DNA of 64,000 nt. Source: Lophium mytilinum (lineage: Eukaryota > Ascomycota > Dothideomycetes > Mytilinidiales > Mytilinidiaceae). Positions 13,651 through 23,199 of the stretch are shown piece by piece. The translations under genes and the position numbers were made by a program. Numbering within the stretch: the first letter of the stretch is position 1; each line of letters opens with the position of its first letter. The notes beneath the pieces were generated by a model. It saw only the letters and a program-made list of their open reading frames with translations. It was not told the origin of the DNA and searched no databases. Location of the stretch: assembly GCA_010093605.1 (NCBI GenBank), contig MU004186.1, positions 1,406,616 to 1,470,615 of the forward strand, written 5' to 3'.

Positions 13651-14767
13651 TCATCCAAACAATCCACCGAGCGCGCTAACCCTCTCCTCTGAAATACCGA
13701 ATCCCTCAACTGCCACACCATCAAAATACCCACTAAACCACGCAAACGTATCCGCAATCGTATTCGCCGGCGTCGGATCCGTCAACAGCGCCGTCTCCCC
13801 GGATTTCCACGGCGACCGCACATCCAAACTCAACTTCTTCCCGGGCACATCAATCCGATAACTCGAATAATACGTGATATTAGACAACTCGCTGACCCAT
13901 GGATCCGCCGGGTGCACACCACCCACCACGGGGTAGACCTCATGATGCCCGTCCGGGTACGCAATCGTCGCCAGGGACGCCTGGTTGTACTCGCTGACGG
14001 GATTCGTGATGGTCGCCTGGATCTTGACGCCGTTGTTCAGCAGGATCACGTAGGCGTGCCAGCCGCCGGCGGCGTAGGACGGGCCCCACTGCATGTCGAA
14101 CCATGCCTGGCTTTGCTCGGGGACGATGTCGACGGTTTCGTTGGCGAAGTTCACGAGCGTGCCGGTTACGTAGGTTTCCGGGTAGTCGTAGGCGTAGGCG
14201 TAGCCGGTGCCCCAGATGTAGGCGCCCACGCCGGCTTGGTACAAATTAGGGCCTTTGGGTACGTAGGTTAGGTTGAAGCGCGCGGATTCTTGGGTGCTGG
14301 TGACGTAGAGCTCGGAGATTTGGTCGTCGGAGCGCGCGCCGGTGGTTAGGATGGGGGTGGAGCCGTAGAGCTTGGTGTTGGAGAGCTGGCCGTCGTAGTG
14401 CCAGGAGCCGCCGAAGATGTGGCCGTTGGTGATGTCGGTGTAGGAGATGGAGGTGATCTGGCCCGTGGGGCCGGCGTTGGCGGTCGTGGTGACGATGCAG
14501 TAGTCGTTGCCGTCCGAGGCGTGGAGGAAGTTGGCGAACCAGTAAGACTTGATGCCCGTGGTGTTGAAGGCGATTACATTGGTGACGTTGGGGGCGCCTA
14601 CGGTGCTCTGGGGTGGGGGTTAGTAGTAGGGATGGTGAGGCTACGGGAGAGGGACCTACAGAGTACTGGTAGTCGAGGGGGCTGCGGTCTTGTGCGGTTC
14701 GGAGGAATGCTAGGGAGGGAGTGATGAGGAGCGCTAAGGCCGAGAACAGGGACGTTATTGGAGCCAT
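13651..14767 (-). CDS. secreted CrtC/AttH-fold protein, kievitone-hydratase-like
   Basis: Exons are 14660-14767 and 13651-14607 with a 52-nt phase-0 intron; the product is 354 residues, close to fungal kievitone hydratase (about 350). A signal peptide (MAPITSLFSALALLITPSLA) is followed by a beta-rich double-lipocalin-like sequence. The signature is AWFDMQWGPSYAAGGWHAY, matching the WFDxQWG block of the CrtC/AttH superfamily. Family members hydrate carotenoids or the bean phytoalexin kievitone, and some fungal members act as Diels-Alderases. Several N-glycosylation sequons (NVT, NTT, NLT, NET, NIT) support secretion. The substrate cannot be read from the sequence; phytoalexin hydration is one hypothesis. 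It converges with Ku70, about 150 bp between stop codons. Confidence 0.72.
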
Positions 14768-14857
14768 GGTGAGATGAAAGCTAGCTCCACGGTTTGAAGA
14801 CCCTGTACTTTTGCTTGCATAGCTTGGAGAGTCAATTCAAAAGGTACATGCCTTCTC

Positions 14858-14864
14858 TTTTATA
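14858..14864 (-). promoter_or_regulatory. TATA box of the CrtC/AttH-like gene
   Basis: The minus strand reads TATAAAA about 90 nt upstream of the start codon at 14767, a normal distance for a regulated fungal promoter with a short leader. Confidence 0.45.
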
Positions 14865-16474
14865 TTCTTCTTTGTAATTACTCCTCTTCGTCTACATGCT
14901 TACCGGCTATGCGGATATGATGTCGAGCATTATTGCACCATCCAGCTTGGCACACGACAATGCCAGGAAACTAGCTCTGTCGTGCATGCATCTTAGTCTG
15001 ACTACGACGAACAACAATGCAATTGATACTCGTCATCCAAAGGCATTCCCCTTATATACAAGAGCAGCCCTCCATCAGCTCGTGAACGCGCGGTTCTTAT
15101 GCACCAATGCACAAAAGTCAAAACCCTCAACCCCCTTCCCACTAACACAACAAACACCAAACACTTCCCGTCAAGTGGTTTCCAGCGGCTAGGCCCTGCA
15201 TCTCCCAAGCCCTACCCCTGCGCCCTTCCCCTGCCACTGCTTCCACATCCAGGCAAGCGCTCCCGCTGCAACAAGAATTTCGCCCGGTTCCTCGCCACCC
15301 GGGGTAGGGCGATCGCGGCTCGCCAGTGGCGCCGCACAAAGGCGGGGAAACTCTGGGGATTGAAGCTGTGCCTTGAAGCCGGTCATCGGTAGCCCGGATC
15401 TACTCTTACCCGGGCTTATAGCGTGCTCTTATAGGCGGATTAGCTGATGTGACTGGGGAGGGGAAGGGCGTCGGGATTTAGGAGGAATTGTGCTGTGCAT
15501 AAGGGAGGGGTGAAAGTTGTGACGAGGGGGTTGAGTGGGTTGAGTGGGTTGAATAATCTTCTTAGTGTGGATGGGCGGGTTTTGGGGTGATTGGTGTTTT
15601 GGCGTGACTTTGTAGGGGTATTGATGATAGGATTCTTAGTTATTGGGTGCAATGTGAGAGATTGCGGTGCTTGAAGGCTTTACAGTCTACCTCATGGTAT
15701 GCGCTATGGCGCCAAGGGTTTTTCCTTCGGGAGATCTCACGGCCTCGGGGGGTAACGCACGGGTAAATATTGGTGAGATATTGGGTTCTGCACTCCACAC
15801 TTTTCCATGCGCACCAAGAGTTTCCTTTACAGGCGGATATATGTAAAGTGTGTTTCTGCGCTTCGCTGGCTTTGCACCAAGGGTTTCTCTATTTTGAGTT
15901 TGCCGACATCCCCGCTCACGGGGCGTGTCTTCTCCCCCTTCGTTCTATCTTTCGACAAAAGATCCGCGCCAAGTCCAATCTAACTATTTAGATTGGGGTA
16001 GGTTGGTTTAGTTAGATGACGGTCACGTGGTCTAGTAGTTGCTCTAAGCTCTTTCGCTCCAACCCCTAGCATGCTGTCATATCATTGAGAGCGATATATA
16101 CCCATTAACCCCAAGACTTGCTCGCCTTGTATTCGCCAGCCTCACTTTCGTCTGACATATCTAGTAGGCTATCGCTGTTTTAAAGCGTTTTCGTCCTCAG
16201 GTTGAATCTCCATTTCTAGCGAACTATCGCTATAGTCGCACGATATATTTGAAGAAATCTTGTGTTGGGCCTGTGCTGGTTGCTCTATGTCCAAGTTGCC
16301 GGCCAGTAACGTATGCGAACCTCCAAGGTCGGCCCCTCAATGGGATTGGTAAAGAAGTACTAACGGTAAGAAGGGACTTGGTCTAGCTGAAGCAGATGGT
16401 CAGCTGTCTAATTGAGTGGGCGTGGGCTGAGGGCGGAGAGAAAAATATGCGAAGCTGTTCCCCTCCGGATGAGG
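14865..16474. other. intergenic, no intact gene seen
   Basis: Frames at 14896-15392 and 15440-15652 are short and lack protein character. At 15523-15551 there are three tandem copies of a unit like ttgagtggg. Between about 15710 and 15890 a motif like caccaagggttt recurs three times. This is the start of a decayed island reaching 21.8 kb. Confidence 0.4.
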
Positions 16475-16510
16475 TTAGCGCTAATAGTCAAAATTGACTA
16501 TTAGCGCTAA
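16475..16510. repeat. 36-bp perfect palindrome
   Basis: Two 17-nt arms, ttagcgctaatagtcaa and its exact reverse complement, are separated by two bases. The sequence could extrude as a hairpin. It may be the abutted ends of a transposon or a protein-binding dyad. It lies in non-coding DNA. Confidence 0.85.
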
Positions 16511-16569
16511 GCCCTCATTCGTCTTAGCGTACTTGGGGGTCACTCAATCAACCGCGACCTCCAGATGAT

Positions 16570-17030
16570 CCTCATCGTACCCGTTTCATGATGCGTCCTA
16601 TCTGATTCACTACTCGTATTTTCCGTTTTGCAAAACTGAGGGACGTATCCGCCAGATTTATATGATGACGCGACGACCTGTAAGAAGACAGAAGACGTAG
16701 ACCACGTATTGGATGATCGAATGTAGTGTATCCAGCGCTCAAGCTCTTGTAGACCAAATACAGCATCTGAGGCGCCATATGGACGAAGTCAGCATGTCGT
16801 CGGAGGAATTCGAAAACCTATGGTAGCAGCACATGGAAGAGTGAGTGTCTTGCCCCTGATGAGTGGATTCCAGGTTTCCGCCTCTCCGCTGGCATGGAGT
16901 ACTTGGACGCAAGGCGACGTAATGCGTGAAAGAATACATGCCATGTTCGTGCCGCAAGGGGGTTCGTGTCCTCGGTGGGACTGATCATGCGAAGTACGTG
17001 GTCATAAGGTTGCGTACTCGGATATCTCAC
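16570..17030 (-). pseudogene. eroded Est1-type fragment (second copy)
   Basis: The minus strand contains RRLASKYSMPA and then KPGIHS in one frame. These match the block RGLASKYSMPA and KHGIHS of the better-preserved pseudogene at 17606-18480. Beyond that point the frame breaks and only scattered protein-like pieces remain. I read it as a more decayed copy of the same family. The limits are approximate, and only about 30 codons are convincing. Confidence 0.4.
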
Positions 17031-17101
17031 TGTTTATGCGCCGCTCTTGCTCCCTTGATGCCACTATGCGGAGGACCTCAGCCATTGAGTTGCCCGGCAG
17101 G

Positions 17102-17263
17102 CAATAGGTAGCCAGATTCTTACTGCGACGACGTTTATTACTGCGACGATGTTTACATCAGGTCTATGATTTGAAAAAACTATCGGGGCACCCCATACAG
17201 TGCCAACCGAGTGCGCATGTAGATGAGCAGTGCGCCATGAATCAAGTCAACGATTTCCGCAGC
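17102..17263. repeat. dispersed repeat, copy 1
   Basis: This stretch aligns along about 150 bp with 47282-47428: both begin caataggtagccagatt, pass through gtgcgcat and gatgagcag, and end aatcaagtcaacgattt. Both copies read on the minus strand as similar peptide (EIVDLI, LLI, MRTRLAL, GVP), so the repeat probably derives from coding DNA. No termini or target-site duplication were found. Confidence 0.7.
17121..17156. repeat. 18-bp tandem duplication
   Basis: Two adjacent copies of a unit like tactgcgacgacgtttat occur inside dispersed-repeat copy 1. Copy 2 at 47.3 kb has only one unit, so the duplication happened after the copies separated. Confidence 0.7.
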
Positions 17264-17566
17264 AGGGGTTGAGACGGTAGGAACAAGTTGTGATGCTTCT
17301 GCAGCTTCTCGTGTTTGGAGCCGAGTTTTGATCGGCTCTTTATGTGATCCTGGCCATGGGGGTTTACGGCTGTTGGATGAAAAAGCACGCCCCGCCTAAG
17401 ATTAGGGGGACCGGAAAATAAGCGACATTATATACTCCAACAACGGCGACGGCCCAATGCTCACTTGAAGTATTAGGTCTGCCTTACATGCTTTAGGAGT
17501 ACAGATCGCGAGCAACCCATAAGGTGTAGAGGAGTTCTTGTAGCCAGTAGCATCCTTAGTCCACCT

Positions 17567-17616
17567 GGTATCACGCTGGGCACGTGACTGTAGTCCAGAA
17601 CCGACTCCTAGCGCTC
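17567..17616. repeat. CACGTGACTGTA repeat, copy 1
   Basis: The core cacgtgactgta, preceded by a cctggt-like block and followed by a cagac-like block, recurs at 18637-18690 in the same orientation and at 21603-21655 in the opposite orientation. The core is more alike than the flanks. It could be the terminus of a TA-inserting element, since it ends CACGTGACTG followed by TA. Confidence 0.5.
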
Positions 17617-17702
17617 ATGAAAGGAAGTGTATGACGCACTAGAACGTCCAAGAATAGGGTCAATCAAAGTAAGAATTGACTCCCGAGCGCTCATGAAAGG
17701 AA
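17603..17702. repeat. direct repeat of a gcgctcatgaaaggaa block, 75 bp apart
   Basis: The block gactcc..agcgctcatgaaaggaa occurs at 17603-17625 and 17678-17702. The second copy belongs to the Est1-type frame (minus-strand FMSARES region), so the first is a local duplication at the pseudogene's 3' edge. Confidence 0.65.
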
Positions 17703-18480
17703 CACAAAGGAGAGAACGAGGATAGTAGTATAGCTGCTGAAGCGCGTTTGGGCGAGCGAGGATTGCGAAATGATGATATAGGCGACCAACATAAAAGCGT
17801 TTTTTAGCGGCTTTCCTGTACCAGAAGCGAGTGACGCCTGCCCACGTCTTTCAATCAGGCAGTTCCTCGTCCTCAATGATCACGCAGTTCCTCGTCCTCA
17901 ATGGCCATGCGGTACCGACCAAGATCTCCTAGACACTCGATCCAGGTGTCTCAAATGTGGGTACGGTGTCGTAGAGCAAAGACATCATCTATTAGGCCAG
18001 ATAGATGAACGCTAGCATGTAGTCTAGCGACTCTGGCAGCCGGCGTCGTAGCAACTCCAGAAAAGAGTGAATACCGTGCTTCCACATCCGCGCAGGCATT
18101 GAGTACTTAGATGCAAGACCCCGTAGTGCGGGAGAGGCCGAAGGGTGCTGACTGGCGAGAAAAAAGTCATGATGCTCATGCAATATGGTCCTATGTAGAG
18201 CCATTAATGCCTGCCAGCGGTTATTGGCCAGCTTAGGCAGAACCTTGAGCCCGATCAACGTGAATGCATCCGGTCTCGACCATGGTCAGGCCGGCGTATA
18301 TAGACTTGACCTCTGAAGCTAGCTGTTCCTGGGATATCGGGCGTGCATCGGGCTGTGGGATGAGATCTGGTACCAATCCTCGCTTGACGTATCTGGTGTG
18401 CCTCATGGTGCCTCCGAATTCCAGGGTACAAGCGCCTTTGGTGGCATCGTGAGGCCTAGTCCGTAAAAGATGCAGGTCTT
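17606..18480 (-). pseudogene. broken Est1-type DNA/RNA-binding domain gene
   Basis: Read on the minus strand, recognisable protein pieces follow each other in the right order but in different frames: KRGLVPDLIPQPDARPIS, EVKSIYAGLTMVE, then LHRTILHEHHDFFLASQHP, ALRGLASKYSMPARMW, HGIHSFLELLRRRLPESLDY, then (after stops) MSLLYDTVPTFE, DTWIECLGDLGRYRMAIEDE and GRLYHHFAILARPNALQQLY followed by FMSARESILTLIDPIL. These blocks match the Est1-type domain family of filamentous fungi, related to Est1/SMG7 proteins of telomere and mRNA-decay biology. I count at least three frameshifts, tandem stop codons after FIYLA, and a 25-bp duplication. No functional product is possible. The ends are approximate. 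Confidence 0.7.
17859..17908. repeat. 25-bp tandem duplication in the Est1-type pseudogene
   Basis: Two adjacent units beginning gcagttcctcgtcctcaatg. The duplicated segment codes the IEDEEL piece of the pseudogene, so the event adds a frame-shifting 25 bases. Confidence 0.75.
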
Positions 18481-18636
18481 TGGAATGAAATGGGGAGCGC
18501 AGGCAGAAATCCGTCCTATCCTAAATTCGGGGCAGCGTGGGAAGGAATCCGTCCAATGGCCCGTGAATGGATTGACGGCCGGATATTGCCCACGCTGGGA
18601 ATGGGCCTTCGCAATTAGTAGCCCTCTTATTCCGCC

Positions 18637-18690
18637 TGGTGTCTAAACAGGCGCACGTGACTGTAATTCAGACGGTAGGATGTCGGATCC
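18637..18690. repeat. CACGTGACTGTA repeat, copy 2
   Basis: It contains cacgtgactgtaattcagac and aligns over about 45-50 bp with 17567-17616 and with the reverse complement of 21603-21655. With copy 1 it brackets the Est1-type pseudogene in direct orientation. Confidence 0.55.
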
Positions 18691-18771
18691 AGCAGGCAGC
18701 TTCTTTGACTGCAGAGGTGATTGAAATTTTCCGAATGGATCCCACGTATGTGCCGAGTTACGACTCCACAC

Positions 18772-18845
18772 CTGCCCACGTATAAGGTCTTCCTCGGGAA
18801 GAGGCACGGCTGCCCACGTATAAGGTATTCCTCAGGAAGAGGCAC
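18772..18845. repeat. 38-bp tandem duplication
   Basis: Two adjacent units begin ctgcccacgtataaggt and end gaagaggcac. They differ at few positions, so the duplication is fairly recent. Confidence 0.75.
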
Positions 18846-18890
18846 CTGTCATATCCTTTGCGGGCAAGAGATCGTTCTTCACGAGCAACT

Positions 18891-18992
18891 CGAGCCTTTA
18901 GGACTTCGAAAACGTATTGGAAATCGAGCCTTTAGGACTTCGAAAACGTATTGAGAATCGAGCCTTTAGGACTTCGAAAACGCATTGAAAAA
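18891..18992. repeat. 34-bp tandem repeat, three units
   Basis: Three adjoining units begin cgagcctttaggacttcg and continue aaaacg. One T/C difference lies in a CpA/TpA context (cgcattg versus cgtattg), the type of change made by repeat-induced point mutation, but a single site proves nothing. No spacers separate the units. Confidence 0.85.
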
Positions 18993-19204
18993 AGGTGACG
19001 AGTCCGTCCCCAGGAGTTCTGGCGTTGTCGGCGAGGGCCGAGACGTATGGAAAGGTGAAAGAGTACAAGAAGGACGTGAACATGCGGAAGAACATTCTTA
19101 TCCCCTCCCCGATCTTAAGCCTGTAAATATACGTTAGATGAGTTGTATGTACTAGGACGGAATTGACAGAAGAGAGTACCGTTCATGTCGCTTCTCTCCA
19201 TCGC

Positions 19205-19567
19205 TCAACGGTAATTTCCGTGTAGTATCGACATCTCTCTAGATTCAGGTTTGGAGGAAAAATAGATTGCGCGGCTCGTCGTCCAGCAAGTGCGGGCGTT
19301 TGAGCCTCGCGAGAAGCGTTCGCTGCGGGTCTTCGAGAAAGTGTCAGCACGCGAGTTTACAAAAGGAAGCAGAACTTACTCATAGAAAGGGAGCGTATAG
19401 TCATTGTCTTGGGAGTGTCTAGAGAGACGCTGACGACGAGCTTCTCTCCAAGCAAGAATACCGAAGACAAGACAGCCCACGCCGATGATAGACGCGAGGA
19501 CGACTCCCGCGATATTAATATTGTCGCCGCGGGACTGCGCCTGCAGTGGTCTCGAGGGATCGGACAT
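19205..19567 (-). CDS. small single-pass membrane protein, unknown
   Basis: Exon 1 (19380-19567) starts at ATG with MSDPSRPLQAQ, passes a hydrophobic segment at about residues 19-40 (AGVVLASIIGVGCLVFGILA), then a basic RREARRQRL-like stretch. It ends at a perfect GTAAGT donor. An intron with a GTGCTGAC branch point and a CCCGCAG acceptor leads to exon 2 (19205-19322). Exon lengths 188 and 118 sum to 306, an intact frame of 101 residues. The positive residues after the helix suggest a cytosolic C-terminus. The splice-consistent frame inside an otherwise decayed region supports a real gene, but no family is recognised. Confidence 0.5.
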
Positions 19568-20882
19568 GACTGGCTGCAACAAAAAATTTGGGCTTGGAAG
19601 ACGACTGGTGGTTGGTCAGTTCGCTGACGTAGTGGCGTCGGGAGTGGGTGCCTGCTGAGCACAATCGGACCCGGGGTTACTCATGCTTTTGAATGTTCTT
19701 GTGCCCGTGTGCACCAAGGCGAACTGTATGTGATGCGAACCATCCAAGGATATGAGAAGGCAACCGGTCCGTTAAGACACCGACCACACTAAAATATCCT
19801 CGGGAGCTGACGGCTGGTCAGAAATACGAGCATGCAACGAATTAAAAGCTATTAGATGCCGGTGAAAAAGGCAAACCACGCACCTTCATAGCTCGCTAGA
19901 AGGCGGCCGACAGCCCAGAAGGCGGGGCACACGAGTGTGATAAATGTAAACGCAGGCAACCACATCTCGGAATGCCCAATCCGGCATGATACACCTGCTT
20001 TGCATGCCTGACGGACTGACGACTGCTCTGACGTTCTCGGTTCGCAGCGATTGTGTCGCTGCTGCGCCATCCCGCGCCTCAATGTGATGCATGTTTTCTA
20101 TGCAGGCAAGGCTCCCGGAGTGATCCAAGGCGCTCCAAAGCTGGCGACATTGCGTTTGGCGGATGCCTGGCATCAAAGGGATGAGCAGTGGCTTGGATCC
20201 ACACCGTTTCCGATACTATGATCCCCAGTGAGAGGCATGAAAGTGATATTATACGCCCTCGTGAGTATTTAGCATCGAATAATGGCTCTAGGTAGCCTCA
20301 TCGAACGGAGGACACCGGGAACGTCATACTGGGTCTTAATAACTGACAAGCGCAAGAGACTAGTTGATCAAACGAATCCATATCTCCTCTATCTTTCCTA
20401 AATCAGCTGCGAAAGATAGCAGGCGGGAGGAGGACACAGGGCTGATTTCCGAGTATGCCATCAAGTGCAATGCAAGTGGCACCCGGGTGGCCTTCGGCAA
20501 CCGCCTCTGATCATGCATCCTTGATGAGACGCGTCCTCGGGCCTGATGCACAGCGCACAGTGTACGAACATTACCACATTTCATAAGCGTAAAAACTTCG
20601 ACAATATGTCCAGCACCGGCGCGCAGCTGATACCGCTGCCGAGCCCAAAGGAGGAGCTGCCTGCCTAAATAACAGATGTCTGGAAAATGCATTTTCTCAG
20701 AAGTGACATTCAAGCGTCAGCTGAATCGCATCGCAATGTATCTAATCCATGAATACGCTTTAGGCGTTGATTGCGGTGCGTTGAGACACCGTAAAGCGAG
20801 CTTTCTGACAGTGATGAGAGACTTTCTCACGCGCCGCCGCAGGGTCGCGGCTAAATTGGCGCCGGCGGGGCTTGCGTCGTGC

Positions 20883-21011
20883 TGCCTCGAGCGAGAGGAA
20901 CGAACGAAAGTCCAGCCTTACGATTAGTAAAATGAGAATTACACGAGTTGCCTCGAGTGAGACGTACGAACGGAAGTCTAGCCTTGTGGTTAGTAACATG
21001 AGAATTACACA
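20883..21011. repeat. 66-bp tandem duplication
   Basis: Two adjacent units start tgcctcgag and end atgagaattacac. Most differences are transitions, including CCAGCC/CTAGCC in a CpA/TpA context. A further short echo (ctagccttgtgg) lies at about 21074. Confidence 0.75.
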
Positions 21012-21229
21012 GCATTTCTAGCCTGGTAGAAAGAGGAGCGTTTCCACCCTTGAAGGGCATCGGGTGAAAGATCCTAGCCTTGTGGAGCAGGTCACTAGCC
21101 TTGCGCTTGATGAACGCAATACCTCAAAGCTTTGATAGACATAAGCAGATGCCTAGATAGTTTAGAAGAGGCGACTCATTCGCCAAAGCTTCCATCGTTT
21201 ATTGAAGTCCAGATAATTGAAAAGACATA

Positions 21230-21320
21230 CAGTACTAAGCCATAAATTTTGGCACACGGATACCACTTTTGAGTGTCGCTTTTGGCAGCTGGACGCCACT
21301 GCCAGGGGCGGCCCCATCGC
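21230..21320. mobile_element. truncated MITE copy (left end only)
   Basis: After TA at 21228-21229 the sequence reads cagtactaagccataa and ggcacac, matching the terminal repeat of the complete copies, followed by the internal block gacgccactgccaggggc. The right terminus is missing. Confidence 0.6.
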
Positions 21321-21602
21321 GAGGACATATCTCGGTCAAGAGGAAGCTCAGATCACGCGGTCCAAAACCTGACATGACGCTTGCGTTGTAATCTCCCCAC
21401 GGGAGCACTCCTGGCAGTGGCAACCGAGTGTGCTGCGACTGTAAGCTGGTGCCCGAAAACGGGGCCGGCATCCTCTATTCAATGCTGACCTAGATACCTT
21501 GGCTCTTTCTTAGGTGTTTCAAGGTCGTTCAGGCGGTTCTACCGTGTTCCTTGCTCTGATTGTTCTGCGCTCCTGTAAACGGTCTAGTGCCGGTCTGAAC
21601 AC

Positions 21603-21655
21603 CATCCAGCCATCTGAGTTACAGTCACGTGTGACTGCTTGGACACCAATCGGCT
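21603..21655. repeat. CACGTGACTGTA repeat, copy 3 (inverted)
   Basis: It contains tgagttacagtcacgtg, the reverse complement of the core at 17.6 and 18.65 kb, with similar flanks on both sides (ggacaccaat; ccatctgag). Confidence 0.6.
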
Positions 21656-21855
21656 TGAACAATGCAATTTGCGACTCTTTCGATTCTCCTAGGATAACAG
21701 CACCTGCTATAGCATAAGTAGAGCGCTTCTTCTCTTCATCCGACTCTTTCTTCCATTACTCATGATATGATATACACCCGAGACCAACAGCCGGGCGCCG
21801 GGGACGTGGGGAGCAACCCTACGTAATATGCAGACAAGAAGAGAAGCAAGGAAAA

Positions 21856-23199
21856 TTAAATATAGGACACTTTCACTCCCATCCCTACCGTCCTCCGCAC
21901 TTTTTCCCACGCAGCCCGCAATATCCGCTGCACCCGCTCTCTCAGATCTCTCCGCCCAAAGGCGAGAGCAAATGCAAGGATGAAAAGGAGAGTCCGCAGA
22001 AACGCCATCGGATTTTGCGTCATCGACTGGGCCGTCTTGAGTATGAGCGTTTGCATGGCAGCCATGAGATTCGAGGCACGTTTGTATAGCCCTGGCGGTG
22101 GACTAATCGCCTTCTTGGCGGGCCGGGAGGCCTTTGACGATGTAGATGGTTGAGGTCGATGCGAGGGACTAGATTTTTTGTAGCCGTCATCTGAGCTGCG
22201 CGGCTGTCTCCGATTCTCCTCTTCCCGCTTCCTGCGCTCGTCCTCTTCACGCGTTTGCTCTGTACGTCGGACCTCGGCCTCTTTCCGCCGCTGCTCGAGC
22301 TGCTCAGCTTGTTGTTGGCGGAGCATCGCCTCGCGGGCTTCTGTCTCGTCTGCTTCTTCACGCAGGGAGTGTAGTGCTAGAAGGAAGGCCTCTTTGCGCT
22401 CGTCGTCGAGCACTTCGCTCATGCTGATGAATTCCCGTGCGTAGTCCCATTCTGCGTTTCGGGGGAGGACGTGTAGGGTGTAGAGTTCAAGTAGCTTGAG
22501 ACGAGAGTTGAGATCACGCGGCGTGCTAGTTCCAGTTGGTGTGTGGGAGGGCCGGCGTTGCAGTGATGAGGCGATGTGGGAGGATATGTCAAAGGTCGGG
22601 TGTGCCGAGGCCGATAGATAGGTTTCGAGGCGTTGTTGGGTGAGTTTTTGAGAAGGCGAGTGTGTGAGGAGGAGGGTTGCTCTGTTCTCTTAGTTAGCGA
22701 GATCGATTTAGGGTCATCAAAGAGGGACTTGCAGGTTTATTACTACTTCAGCGTCGACATCACCCTCGTTTCCAGCATACCCGTCGCGAACAACCTCCTC
22801 CCACACGCTCCCATCACGACATTTTGACACTAGCGCTTTCCACCTCGTGCTTCCAAAGGCGTGTTTGCCCTCCTCAGCCCCAAGCTCGATGACAGAATTG
22901 AGAAACGTGAGATAGAAACTCCAGACTTTGATTCGCGTGCCCCGCGAGGCGGCCGCTACTGGGGCGTAGTTGGGTACTTCGCCGTTCTGTTCGCCATTGA
23001 CGTATTCGTTCTCTGGTGCAGAAATTACCGGCTCAATTGTCGAGAGGGCTTCAGGGAGGCGGCGCGTCAGGAACAGCTGGGCGGCCTGCCGGTAGGCCTT
23101 TGCGATTTGTGATGACTGTTGACGGCTGGAGGAAAGCGAGGAGACGGAGGACGATAGCATGCGCGAGGTCGCTAGCGAGTCGTCGTAGGACATGGCCAT
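21856..23199 (-). CDS. PEX26: peroxin Pex26-like, tail-anchored peroxisomal receptor-export factor
   Basis: Fungal Pex26/Pex15 proteins anchor the Pex1-Pex6 AAA complex on the peroxisome so that import receptors are recycled. Exons are 22733-23199 and 21856-22681; joined they give 430 residues in one frame. The 51-nt intron uses a GC donor (GCAAGT) with a perfect GCTAAC branch point and an AACAG acceptor; the GT two codons later would break the protein. The N-terminal half is helical and TPR-like (AKAYRQAAQLFLTRRLPEAL). The middle is a highly charged coiled coil, and one hydrophobic segment near the C-terminus (MAFLRTLLFILAFALAF) is followed by basic residues, as in tail-anchored peroxisomal proteins. 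Identification rests on this architecture and sequence resemblance. Confidence 0.7.

Larger units (their letters stand above)
19568..21855. other. gene-poor, repeat-bearing stretch
   Basis: Apart from the repeats listed separately I see no supported gene. The minus-strand frame at 19852-20082 ends in a hydrophobic run (AFTFITLVCPAFWAVGRLL) but has no credible 5' part. The stretch looks like old, fragmented DNA. Confidence 0.4.

Noticed and set aside
18891-18992. CRISPR-like array
   Set aside because: The three 34-bp units abut without spacers, and the genome is eukaryotic.
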